Assembly: GCF_000218685.1 (NCBI RefSeq)
Contig: NW_006763298.1
Span: 754,049-818,048 of the forward strand
Direction: 5' to 3'
Source: Serpula lacrymans var. lacrymans S7.9
Lineage: Eukaryota; Basidiomycota; Agaricomycetes; Boletales; Serpulaceae
DNA: 64,000 bases
Position numbers and translations under genes: made by a program. Below, piece after piece: positions 54,425-64,000 of the stretch. Each line of letters begins with the position of its first letter. The first letter of the stretch is position 1. The notes below the pieces were generated by a model. It searched no databases. It had not been told where the DNA came from and was given only the letters and a program-made list of their open reading frames with translations.

Positions 54425-54979
54425 CAAGGAGAGGTGGGAAAAGAGCGAGGTATATAAAAGGACGGAGAAACATGGAAGATAAGAAGAAGAAGCGGAGGTT
54501 GGTGGATGACAACCGTCTCAATCTCACATCTCGTTTAAGAGACCCATCCATGATGTCATTTGATATCCACGTGTCTCCGTCCCTGCACAACCAAACAGAA
54601 CACAATAGCGTGCTAGGCTATAGGAAGTGCGCGTTCTCTGATCGATGCTCAGTGCTGCTGTGCGGTATTCACCTTCACCTTCCTACCTCTCTTTTCCTCT
54701 CTTTTTTATTATTTATCATATATCCTTTATTTCTGACGCTGTGCGTATTATTGACGACCGCCCTTGACTTCACGAGATAATCTGATTACAACACTCGAGC
54801 TAATATCCGATATCAGTGAGTGCGAGGGGTGTTGGCATGGGTGTATGTGCTCAGGATATTTGCAGTGCATTCTGCTTTGGCTACTCGTGATTTGACTTGT
54901 CACACTCACTTGTACGTCTCTCCTTCATGATCATCCCCTTTTTCGCTCGGTCTGACCATCCTCAAGCTTCGGCACCGAC
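54425..54979. other. Short intergenic region with a plus-strand TATA box
   Basis: TATATAAAAG at 54451-54460 precedes a small open frame starting MEDKKKKRR (54472), but that frame runs into a pyrimidine-rich tract giving a leucine-rich tail and is not convincing. Confidence 0.3.
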
Positions 54980-55586
54980 ATGTGCCATTGGCTGAACACA
55001 AACGTCGGTCTTGCTATCGCTTGTATAGTTGGAATCGGTACGTTCCTTCCCTCTTCGCACCCGTACCAATTTCTTATCCGTGCCACTACCCACGCAGTCT
55101 CCGTTGTCATCTTCCTCATACTCACCCTCCTCACCGCCATCCGCCGCCGTACCCGCACCCCCACACTCAGACCCCTCCTCCTCCCCGTCTCCTCCTCCTC
55201 CTTCCCTCCGCCTCCTCCCTCGCAAGACCAAGGACCCCCACAGCTCCCCCCGCTCTACACCTACGCCGCACAACCCCAGGCACAGGCGCCGCCGTACCCG
55301 TTCGTGGGGCAGGGCATGGATCAGATGGCTGAGCGGCAAGAGTTTGGACAGGTCGTTCAGGGTTATAATCCCAATGTGCGTGGTTTTTCTTATTTTGTTT
55401 TGTGTGATCGAGGGGTGTTGGATGCTGATGGATGGGCGTTGTCATTCTCACTCACTCACTCACTCTTGCTTGCTTACTATTTGCTCATACTTGCATTGCA
55501 CATTTTAGGTCCAACAACCGCCTCTTGGCGACGTAGCCTATGCGAACCAGATTCCGCTGTGGAACAGAGGCGCTTATGCGGTTTAG
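54980..55586 (+). CDS. Small single-pass membrane protein with a PPxY motif
   Basis: Three exons, 54980-55037, 55098-55375 and 55509-55586, give about 137 residues. Removing the 60-base intron 1 (GTACGT...ACGCAG) fuses two half-hydrophobic pieces into one 24-residue membrane helix near residues 9-34, followed by a basic RRRTRTP stop-transfer. The 133-base intron 2 (GTGCGT...TTTTAG) restores a clean end in NRGAYAV. The cytosolic tail is Pro/Gln-rich and has PPLY, a typical docking site for Nedd4/Rsp5 ubiquitin ligases. The layout resembles fungal RCR-type membrane adaptors, but sequence similarity to them is not obvious. Intron 1 is a multiple of three, so retention would also keep the frame. 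Confidence 0.6.
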
Positions 55587-57088
55587 TTGGGTGAGAGATG
55601 GTAGTGTATGCGTAGTGTCTGTGCTCATACCAGTGTTGACATCAACATCGGTATCGGTGCCGGTGCCGGTGTCCGAGTCGGTGCCGATATCTGCGAACAC
55701 AGCTTTTGGGTTTTGGAAACACAGCACGTAGATTCGATACTCAGACTTGGGTGTAGAGGCTTGTATCATGAACCGAGCGTTGATTAGTGCAATACTCATG
55801 CGTGATGTGTACATGGACGGGACGACTTTCAAGATGAGAGGATTCGGAGATTGACATTTGAGTTTCTATTGAATAATTGGATGTCTTATATTGCTTCAAG
55901 GTGATCATGATCATGATCTCGATCACTTACGATCATATCATGTATGCAGGATGGTGGCTATGGCTTCGTGGCTTTACCTTTTGGTCTTGTCGTATCTTAT
56001 CGGCTCGTTGCTCTTTGCTGTCGTCTCGGTTGCGGACTGATCATAGTGGGTGGTATGGGCCTATGTGGGTAAGGCTCGTCTTGTGTCCTCGCCGGTTTCG
56101 TCGACGCTGAGAGTCGTGGTGGGGGGTTTTTGTGTGGATGGTTGGAGTGGGGTGGTTGCGCTTGAGGGTGTTTGGGGATGTTGTTTTCTTTTTATTTCCT
56201 GGTTATTGTGCTTTATGAAAGGCCGTGTGTTGGGGATTTGGGTTGAGGGTAGGAGGGAGGGGAGAAGACTCCCCCCCAAGTCACGGAGGCGCGCCTACAT
56301 CGGTGGCTTGAAATGCTGAGTCGCTGAGTGGATGCGAGCACACAAAATCGACGAGTCGAGGCGGTGACTGTGCTTGATCGGATGAAGGGAGGAGAGGTGC
56401 CGGTCGGGTGCGATGAGGGTGGATGTGTGCTCGGTTGCGGAATAGGGGAGGGGGGGATAGGGGCATGCGGGGAGATGCGAGGAGATGACGGGATGATGAA
56501 AAACGATGGGTTCGAAATGATGATTCGAAAATGAACCTTGACCTTCTACGTATACGGCAGAACCTTCATCTTCATCTCCCAGTCTGGTCCGGTCGGGTAG
56601 GATGGGGAGAAGGTTCGCGGTGGAAAGATCTTGCAGCTGATGCCGCGCGATGGTGGTGGGGGTGGGCTACGTAAGTAGGGGAAGTTACTTGGTTGTAAGG
56701 GGAGGGTGGCTTGGCTGTCTGAATCTGTCGATGGCATTAGATGATTACTGACGCTGATAGTGATACGAATACTGGAGTTCTTTACCATTTAAAGAGCAAA
56801 TGAAGGGTGATAGCGACGGGCATGACGTCGGGTTACTGAGCGAAATCAAGGAACGCAACGAGTATTAACGCGAGCATAAGCCCTGTCCGAGAACGATTAG
56901 GCCTGTGTCCTTTCCCTGGAAGGCATCAGTGGCATTCCCAAAGGCCGATGCCGTGCACCTGAGCTAGCACTTGAGCTAGAACAATAACGTGTATTGTTTG
57001 TGTCGAGCAGGCATATAAGAAAAGAGGACTTGTTGTGCTGGACACTCTTTTTTTGGTTGTCACGGACACCGGAAGCGTGGAGACAGAA
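55587..57088. other. Intergenic; GGTGCC-type simple repeat and promoter of the Msb1-like gene
   Basis: No gene is supported. Short GGTRCCGGT-like repeats lie at about 55640-55690. A TATA box (GCATATAAGAAAAG) at 57011-57024 precedes the next gene. Confidence 0.45.
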
Positions 57089-60000
57089 ATGGCTGAGAGG
57101 CATCACCGGCTTATCCCGTTCCTGTCCTTCAGGCCGTCTTTCCCGTTTCTAACCAGTACACCCACCACCATTTCACCATCATCGTCCCCGTCGTCCTCCC
57201 CGTTCCCCTCCACTCTGAGCACAACGACAACGACACTAGCCTCGACGGGCCACACACCCTCTCCCACTACAAAGCTCCTCTCCAGCTCTCGCATCCGCAC
57301 CCCCACACGCAGCCAAAAACTCTGCATCCCAGCCATGCCCAGTCTCTTCTCCCGCGCACGCACCCACTCCACCCCCAAGAAGACCAACACTGCACCCAAT
57401 CACGCAGAACGGGACCTCCCACCCCGCCCCACCGCACAGAACCCACCCTACGACGAGTTTGGGCGCGTTAACAGCCGTGCCTCAGCGGGCGGCGGTGCTT
57501 CTCCTGGTGGCATCAACCTCAACCTCGCCGCCCTATCCTTCTCCCCTGCTGCCAAAAAAGACAAGGCAGAGAGGGAGAGGGCAAAGCTCGTCAGGCCGAG
57601 GACCGCCAGTTCGCCTAGGGAGAGGGGCGAGCCCGACCCCCTCGACGTCCTCGCCCAGATCCCAGACGGCAGCTTCCTCACCCTCAACCTCGACCCTCCC
57701 CCGCCCACCTCAGAGCCCCCCTTCGCCCCCTCACACGACTACGGCTACCTCTCCTACGAGCGCCACATCGTCCTCGGCCTCGACCACCTCTCCCGCCTCG
57801 TCGACGTCGTCGCCAGCGACCCCCCCCCCCGCTGTCTCACCACCCCCTTCATCTTCAGCACCCTCGCCCTCGACATCTCCTCGGCAGCCATACAGAGGCT
57901 TATCAAGGCCTTTGTCGATACCTGTCGCTTTCCTGAGAATAAGGAGGTCGAGTGGAGGTGGAGGGAGGAGGCCAGGTTTGCGGGGCCGCATGAGCTGGGG
58001 ATGTGTTTGAGGTGGGGGCTCGCGAGGGTGGTGAGGGTGGAGGGTGGACAGGCGGTCAGAGGGCTCATTGCATGGGATCATTATATTTACTTTAGAGATA
58101 CAGAAGAAGGTATATTCTCTAATTACCCTCGTCCCTCTCTAACCTGGCTGACTTTCTTTCCTCGCATCAGAACGAAAATACCCCTCGGCCCATTTCGCCA
58201 CCCTCCTTCCCCCTCTCCCCTCCGTCCTCCGCCAAATCCTGCTCACCCTCTTTAGCCTCCTCATCCGGTTCACAGCACACAGCTCCTCCTCGGGACACAC
58301 CCCACCCACCCTCTCCCCCCTCTTCGGCCCGCTCCTGTTCGGCCTCGGCCCCGCCACGCTGGCGTTCCACCATACGTATGTGCACTATCTGCGTGCAGTG
58401 AACGCGATGGAGCATTTGTTGCTGGCGTTTATTCGGTGGCAGGACGCGCCGAGGCCATCGTTGGCGACGAGTGCGGGGCAGGAGGGCTTCTCGACGGGTG
58501 TGAGCACGGATGTGAAGTATGGCAGTGCGACGTCGCTTGGCGTGCCGACGCGCCTGAAAGACTGGATTCGCGGCTACCCTGCCATGCTGCCGTTTGTGCA
58601 GGCGGGAGAGAAGGGGAGAGGGGGAAGGGAGAGAGGCCGGTGCCCGAGGAGAGGGGCGAGGACGGTGAGAGTGGTGAGTGTAAGGAGGAATGTGAGGATG
58701 TATTCTCCCGATCTGGTGAAGACGGCGGCGAGTTGGGCGCAGAGGCCGCGTGGTTCGGCTTCAACTGCCACTCCAGGTACCGGTGAGACGGGGAGGGGAG
58801 GGAGGGGGACGGAGAGGGGGTCGGAGAGGGGGCTGGCGGGGTCAAAAGAGTGGGAGCGAATCGCACCGTCGGTGATGAAGCTCCCACCTCGCTATTCAGA
58901 GGGCTATAAGAAACGAATGCATTTGGCAACTGGGTTTCACCCCGATACGGGCCCTGGGATGTCGAGCGAGCCTTCAACGGCGTCTAGCACCTGCTCATCG
59001 GCGTATGTCTTTGGCGAAGAGTGTGTGAGTGGCGGGGGAAGGAAGGAAGTGTTTGGGCTGGGCCTCGGAGTCGGCCTCGGCGTGGGGATGGGGATGGGAG
59101 GGAGGGAAGGGGAAGATCGGTTTAGGAATCTGACAGATTTGAGGTGGGGAGAGTTTGAGTTGATGGGGTTTGGAGGACTTGGGGCTGATGAGAAGAAGTT
59201 GCAGTTTGATTTGACGGAGGGGGCGAGGACGGTGAGTGCGCGTTTCTCGTTGTAGCTATGGCTATTTTTTTCTTTCTTTTTGCGACGTTGCTCATGTCAT
59301 CTTCGTCCCCCTCCTCTCGTATCGTTGTGGGACAGGCCCGCGCCGCGAAACGCGCCACCCTCACCTGGAACGACTTCTCCGCGACCGGTTTCACGCGAAG
59401 CGACGCCCCGCTCGACGACACCCTCCAATTCAGCACCCCGCTCGCGCACACCATCTCCTCCTGGCCCGCCCAAAACGTGCCCATCACGAAAAAGCTGAAA
59501 AAGCCGGACCCTTCGCGCCCCCCGTTTGGGTGGGACACGGACCCGGTAATGGGGACGGAGGAGGTAATCGAGGAGGGGTTTTTGGATGTGTTTTGTGATC
59601 TTTTGTATGGAGGGGCTGGATGCATGTGGAGAGGGGGGAGGAGCGGATAGGGAGTGTAATTGGGCTTTGGGGAGTAGGGGGTTTTTTTTTTTTTTTTTTT
59701 TTTTTTGGGGGGGGGGGGCTTGGGTGTTGTTTTGGGAGGAATTTAACTGAATTTTTTTGTCTTTCGTAATTCAGATCGAGTTCAAATCCCTCCCCGTCAA
59801 ACCACCCGTCACGCCCCCAGGCACCGAACCGCGCACCTCGACGACGCTCATCCTCTTTGAAGAATTCGTCCCGTTCGAGTACCGCCAACAGCTCGTCGCG
59901 GGCACGACCAGCAAACGCAAACTGCACTTTCTCTTCTCGCACCCCATGCTCCTCACGACGAAATCCAAGCAGTGGAAGCCGGCGGCGACGCTGAACGGGC

Positions 60001-61709
60001 GGCCGTACGTGGTGGGCCACGTCCCGCGCAGTCCGTCGTATCGGGAGGTGGAGTTTGAGGGGCTTATTAGGGGGAATGGGAGTTCGACGAAGGTGTTGTC
60101 GTTGTCGAAGCCGCAGCCGCCGTTGCCGCCTGGGGCGAGGGGCGTGGGCGTTGGGATGGGCGGACAGGAGGGGTTGGGAGGAGGGGAGAGGCCGGCGACG
60201 CCTAGGCCTACCCCACGACCTGCGATTTCGGCGCCTTTGTATGTGGGCACGCGAACGGGACCTGCGCCTGTTGCGCAAGGCTCCAAAGGAGAGCAGACGC
60301 CGGCGAAGAAGGGGTGTTTAGGGGGTGTTGGAGGGGGAGGGGAGGCGGGAGAGGGAACGTTGGCTAAGAAGTCTCGGTTTCGATTACCTGTGCCTAGTCC
60401 GACGGGGGCGAGGCAGTCCAAGATGATGCCTGCGGAGTATTCGAGTGTGGATTTTGAGACGCGTTTGGCGGGGTATAGTGATGATGAGTGGAGTGGAGGG
60501 AGCGGGGGGAGTGGAAACGCGGGCGGTGCGGGGGGGAATAGTAAGGAGGGGGAGAAGGAGAAGCAGGAGAGGAGGCTTTCGAAGGACGATGCCTGGGTCG
60601 ACATCTTGGTGGCGACGCATAATAGAAGGATGAAGGGCCAAGAAGTGGAGATGCGAGGCGGGAGGGCGAGGGGACTCGGCGGCGGGAGGGGGGGCAGGTC
60701 TGATCCTGAGATAGCCAGTCAAGAAGTGGCTCAGGTGTTGGCGGGGATTAGGGCGAGGTCGCCGATGTCGGATGAGGACGAGGTGGATCAGACGATGGAG
60801 CCTGTGGATGATATGGCGCCGCCTGTCCCAGCCCGCACGCGCCCGCGCCGTGCCAATGCCAACGGCGATGGACTCGATAGCGGGGCTGCGGTGGAAGAGG
60901 GAGAGGGGGGCAGTTTGGACGTGTTGGACGATCCGGACGTGGATTCTGTGATGTCGTATCCGAGGCGCCGGATGGGCTATTTTGATTTGCACCCGGAGAG
61001 ACGTCCTGGGAGGCCGCAGAATGAAGACGGAGACGACGGAGAGGAGGGGGACGAAGCGGGATACGGCACGCCTGACGCCCTCCCATCCACGCGTTCTCCA
61101 AAAGCGACGTCGTCCGCCCCGGTGAGAAGCTCGATAGACACGATGGAGAGCGTGAGCGACTATGCGCCTACGACGGTGACGCACGATATGGATTTGCTGC
61201 CGATGCCCGAGTTTGCGAATGGGGAGGAGGGGAGGGAGGAGAAGGAGAGTGGGCATTCGAGGGCGGAGTCGATGACGCTGCCCGGTCTTTTGCATGTTTC
61301 GCCGACGCTTGGGGCTGGCGAGGCTAGCGGTGGTGGTGGGAAGGGAGGGGCGCAGGGTAGGACGGCGGCGTTGATTGAGATGTATCGCGAGAAGGAGAGG
61401 GAGAAGGAGAAGGGAGGGGTGATGCCTTCGCGCTTGCCTGTGCGTTCGACGTCGATGCAGACGAAGGATAAGTTGCCGCCGCTGCCTCCTGTGACGAAAG
61501 ACGGATCGTCCCCACCGCCCCCTCCTCCTCAGCCCGAGTCTGAACCTACACCCGAAGTCGAGGAAACAGCAGAGGCCGGGCAAGAACCTGCCGTCGTCGA
61601 CCCGCCACCACCTCTCCCGGTCTTGACAGAAACGGGCCGCGAGAGTCCCGGTCGTTACATACATGGAGCGCCGCTGCATAATGTGTTGGAGGAAGAGGAG
61701 GAGGAATAG
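57089..61709 (+). CDS. Msb1/Mug8-type polarity protein, with apparent frameshifts
   Basis: Exons 57089 (or 57335)-58109, 58171-59231, 59336 to about 59660, and 59775-61709. The more family-like start is ATG 57335 (PSLFSRARTHSTPKK); the first ATG after the TATA is 57089 and would add 82 Ser/Thr-rich residues. Blocks recognised as Msb1/Mug8: YDEFGRVNSR, ISSAAIQRLIKAF, ERKYPSAHFATLL, TWNDFSATGF, PFGWDTDPVMGTEEVIEEGFLDVFCDLL, then EFKSLPVKPP and LILFEEFVPFEYR. The last 450 residues are low-complexity. Such proteins act with Rho GTPases in polarised growth. In exon 3, WMHVERGEE and ADRECNWAL continue the motif only in two successive other frames, and no clean donor follows, so the gene is either damaged or miscalled here. 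Confidence 0.8.
59678..59720. repeat. Long poly-T/poly-G tract in an Msb1-like intron
   Basis: A run of over 20 T followed by more than 10 G, just downstream of the disturbed exon. Such runs are prone to sequencing error. Confidence 0.9.
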
Positions 61710-62952
61710 GATGTGTTTGAAAAAGCGGCCATTGATACCATGATACCTTGTTTTTTGCTCTCGACCGCCCCACCCTCGACCCTCGAGACTGGCCGCTGAC
61801 GTGTATGATATTATATGCTTTTTTTTGCCGCCCGCCTTTTTTTGCTTTGCGTTTTGTGTATTTCTGATGGCATAATATCCCCCTCGCACACCCCCCACCA
61901 AATGATCTAACGAATGATCTCTAAACGATTGACAAACATCTTCCGCTCAAACCATCGAATCCCCACCCCCATCTCGGTCTCGGTCTCGCCAACCTCATCG
62001 ATCGTCGATACCTTGTCGCTATCGAATGCGGCTGTAGAAATTCAAAAAGCAAACGATATACCTCGTCTTTTTTTTTCTTTTTCTGGCCCGAGTTGGGGAA
62101 CTTGAACCGGATATATCTTTTTTCTTCTCTCTATAGTTATAACAGATTTTGAACACAATCGTGCGTGCTTCATTCTGTTTCTTTGTTTCTAATATAATCT
62201 AACGTCTCGCCTTCCCTCCCCCCCTCCCTCTAGTCTTATTTTTTTCCATTATTTCTCGCTATCCCCCCTCTTTTTCTTTCCTGTGTGTGTGTGTGTGATA
62301 TGGAATCGATAAATAACGATGCCAGTGCGTTTAAGCTAATAGATAGTATGGCAGTTGATTGTTGATACGGCTCGACCCCTTTGGACCCCCCCTGCTACGT
62401 ATGTATGGTCTGCCATCATTTATCGTTTTTTTATCACTTGACACGTTTATCACTTTTTTATCATCTTTATCATCCATGTCTGCCCTCTTATCATTCTTTT
62501 TTGAATCGGTTTGAAAAAATGTTTTTAGGATGTCCGTAGTTTGTTTTTGGGAGGGGGAAAGAATGAAAATATGCAGTATCTATAGCTTTGGTGTGTGTTT
62601 TGAGATCTTGAGATGGGATGCGGATGCTTGTGAGGATCTGGTGAGCTTTAGTTTCTCGCATTGAGGTTTGTGACCAAGTTTGCATTTTGCGGGTTGAGAC
62701 GACAGGAAGGTAACTCGCAAGGCAAGAAGGAAAAGTCTTGCGAACGTTTCAACTGATCATTTCAATACCGAATTAAGCTACAATGTAAGTAATGTATATT
62801 TCTGCAGTTGTAGTATAATTTAGTTACTTTTCAACACTCACTCCCACCTCTAATTATCCCGTATTACGCAGTTTACTGGTAGATCACGCAAGGGGCAGCC
62901 TCGCCACCCAGGAAATGTCGATCTCCATCTAAAACGGAGGCTCGTCGTCCGC
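61710..62952. other. Intergenic, no gene seen
   Basis: T-rich with a (TG)n run of about eight units near 62281-62298. It holds the 3' ends of two convergent genes. Confidence 0.5.
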
Positions 62953-64000
62953 TCATTGATTGCAGACAGCTTTAAAGGCTTTTGGCGGACTGGAAGCGCG
63001 AACAATGGGAAGAGATCCGGAAGGTTGATTGGGTCCAGCACTGGCGTGTTGGATTACGGGGGTGTAGACTGGTAGTGGGTTAGTGGAAGGGTTCTTGGCA
63101 CGGGGCTCTTCTCTACTGGTATATGACGGGGCGGCCGTCGAGAGTCGTGATGGCGGTGATTGGGCGGGCACGGGACAGGGGGAATCGTCCGTTGACGTGC
63201 CATTCTGTACAGCCTCGCCTCCGAGAGGATCTGAGTGGGGGATGTTGGCGGCGAGGTTCGTCTGGGGATCTTCTCTACTGCGGTAAGATGGTACTACGGA
63301 GTGTCGTGGGAGCGCAGGGCGGAGGCGAGGACGAGGACGGGAAGGACGGGACTTGGTTACGTTGGCAGGCCTGACGCGGGGTATCTCTCTATCGGTATAT
63401 GGTGGTAACGTGGAGGACGGGGATAGGGGTTGAACGAGGGAGGACTGTGAAGGGTGGGGTTGTGTGGGATTAGCGTTGGCGGGGGTGGCGGGGGGAATTT
63501 CTCTGCTGGTATATGACGGCACCATCGAGGGTGGTCGAGGCACAGGGTTTGCGAGTGGTTGATGAGAAGCGGACTGGACGATGCTGGTAAGAGGCTCCAC
63601 CCTACTAATATACGATGGTACCATCGAGGACAGCGGAGACGCAGGTTGAATAGGCGGAGGGTAAGGTTCTTCCCTAGTGGTATATGACGGCGGTACCACC
63701 GAGGATCTTTCAGGTGAAGGCTGGTTGGTCGGAGGGTCGACCGTTAGCATGCTGTTCTGTAGAAGCTCCTCCGTCACAGGACGTATATGCGCAATAATCG
63801 AATTGGTAGAGGGCGAAGAAGCACGAAGGTGATTTCGACTAGAAGAACGACGGCGGGAACAAAAAAATAGTAAAAGAGCAATAACCACAAGGACGACAGC
63901 TACTCCACCAATGCTACCCCCCACGATAGCACCAAAGTTTGTTTTCGAGGCGGTTTGAACTGTATAGCCAGAGTTCGTTGAATGACGAACACATGAAGTA
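62953..64000 (-). CDS. Membrane protein with repeated PSY-x-SREEP tail (partial)
   Basis: The frame is open to the window edge, so the N-terminal (probably extracellular) part is missing. Visible in order: a Ser/Thr-rich stalk, a Gly-rich lead (IVGGSIGG) into a single membrane helix (GVAVVLVVIALLLFFC) with a basic CSRRRSSSR stop-transfer, then about 270 cytosolic residues rich in Pro and Ser. The tail has seven spaced repeats, such as VPPSYTTREEP, VPSYISRVEP, VPSYTSREIP, LPPYTDREIP, VPSYRSREDP and APSYTSREEP. The layout is that of a fungal single-pass surface sensor or mid2-like protein. Some repeats give PPSY, a potential ubiquitin-ligase docking site. Function unknown. Confidence 0.75.
   Translation of the reverse strand, partial: TSCVRHSTNSGYTVQTASKTNFGAIVGGSIGGVAVVLVVIALLLFFCSRRRSSSRNHLRASSPSTNSIIAHIRPVTEELLQNSMLTVDPPTNQPSPERSSVVPPSYTTREEPYPPPIQPASPLSSMVPSYISRVEPLTSIVQSASHQPLANPVPRPPSMVPSYTSREIPPATPANANPTQPHPSQSSLVQPLSPSSTLPPYTDREIPRVRPANVTKSRPSRPRPRLRPALPRHSVVPSYRSREDPQTNLAANIPHSDPLGGEAVQNGTSTDDSPCPVPAQSPPSRLSTAAPSYTSREEPRAKNPSTNPLPVYTPVIQHASAGPNQPSGSLPIVRASSPPKAFKAVCNQ

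Noticed and set aside
60384..61901. 505-codon minus-strand frame opposite the Msb1-like gene
   Set aside because: An Arg/His/Pro-rich shadow of a GC-rich low-complexity coding exon.

Overview
The window looks like genomic DNA from a filamentous basidiomycete, probably an agaricomycete. Genes carry many short GT-AG introns of about 45-65 bases, and the recognisable proteins (mitochondrial Hsp60, farnesyl diphosphate synthase, an acyl-CoA oxidase-like enzyme, an Msb1/Mug8-type protein) are fungal in form. Both flanks are gene-bearing. The middle, about 17.9-53.8 kb, is a 36 kb island of nested mobile elements.

Left flank (1-17.2 kb): a small spliced unknown protein (2.7-3.2 kb), an unknown low-complexity protein (4.4-5.5 kb), HSP60 (6.7-8.6 kb), the ERG20-like farnesyl diphosphate synthase (9.7-11.2 kb), two related P-loop GTPases of AIG1/GIMAP-like type on opposite strands (11.4-12.2 and 13.5-14.8 kb), and a four-exon acyl-CoA oxidase-like gene on the minus strand (15.3-17.2 kb).

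Transposon island: an old, broken plus-strand Ty3/gypsy element (17.98-33.4 kb, here E4) was hit by a complete minus-strand chromovirus E1 (18,368-26,616; the two LTRs look identical; 5-bp target duplication CCTAT), by two probable solo LTRs, and by a 1.8 kb TG...CA unit. Next is a large element with inverted terminal repeats, an 8-bp target duplication and no visible transposase (34,316-46,133; hAT-like). It contains a palindrome-rich minisatellite and a second complete chromovirus, E2 (37,808-45,847; LTRs look identical; duplication ACTAG). A third complete chromovirus, E3 (46,743-53,823; duplication GCAAG), closes the island. E1-E3 all carry an 11-nt match between the predicted mRNA 5' end and the primer-binding site, the self-priming signature of the Tf1/sushi group, and their Pol proteins end in a chromodomain.

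The most unusual signal is in the 5' leaders of E1 and E2. From the predicted transcription start to the first gag AUG, E1 has about 2,150 nt and E2 about 1,980 nt with no AUG in any frame. The single exception, in E2, coincides with an apparent CGA to TGA change. Yet these leaders hold long reading frames whose protein sequences are conserved between the two diverged elements, in the same frame order, and the conserved Gag N-terminus also lies upstream of the first AUG. This suggests a leader-encoded product made by non-AUG initiation, splicing or frameshifting, together with selection to keep the leader free of AUGs.

Right flank (53.8-64 kb): a possible Ser/Pro/His-rich protein, a small single-pass membrane protein with a PPxY motif, an Msb1/Mug8-type gene (57.1-61.7 kb) with apparent frameshifts in a conserved motif, and the 3' part of a membrane protein with repeated PSY-x-SREEP units that runs off the window edge.
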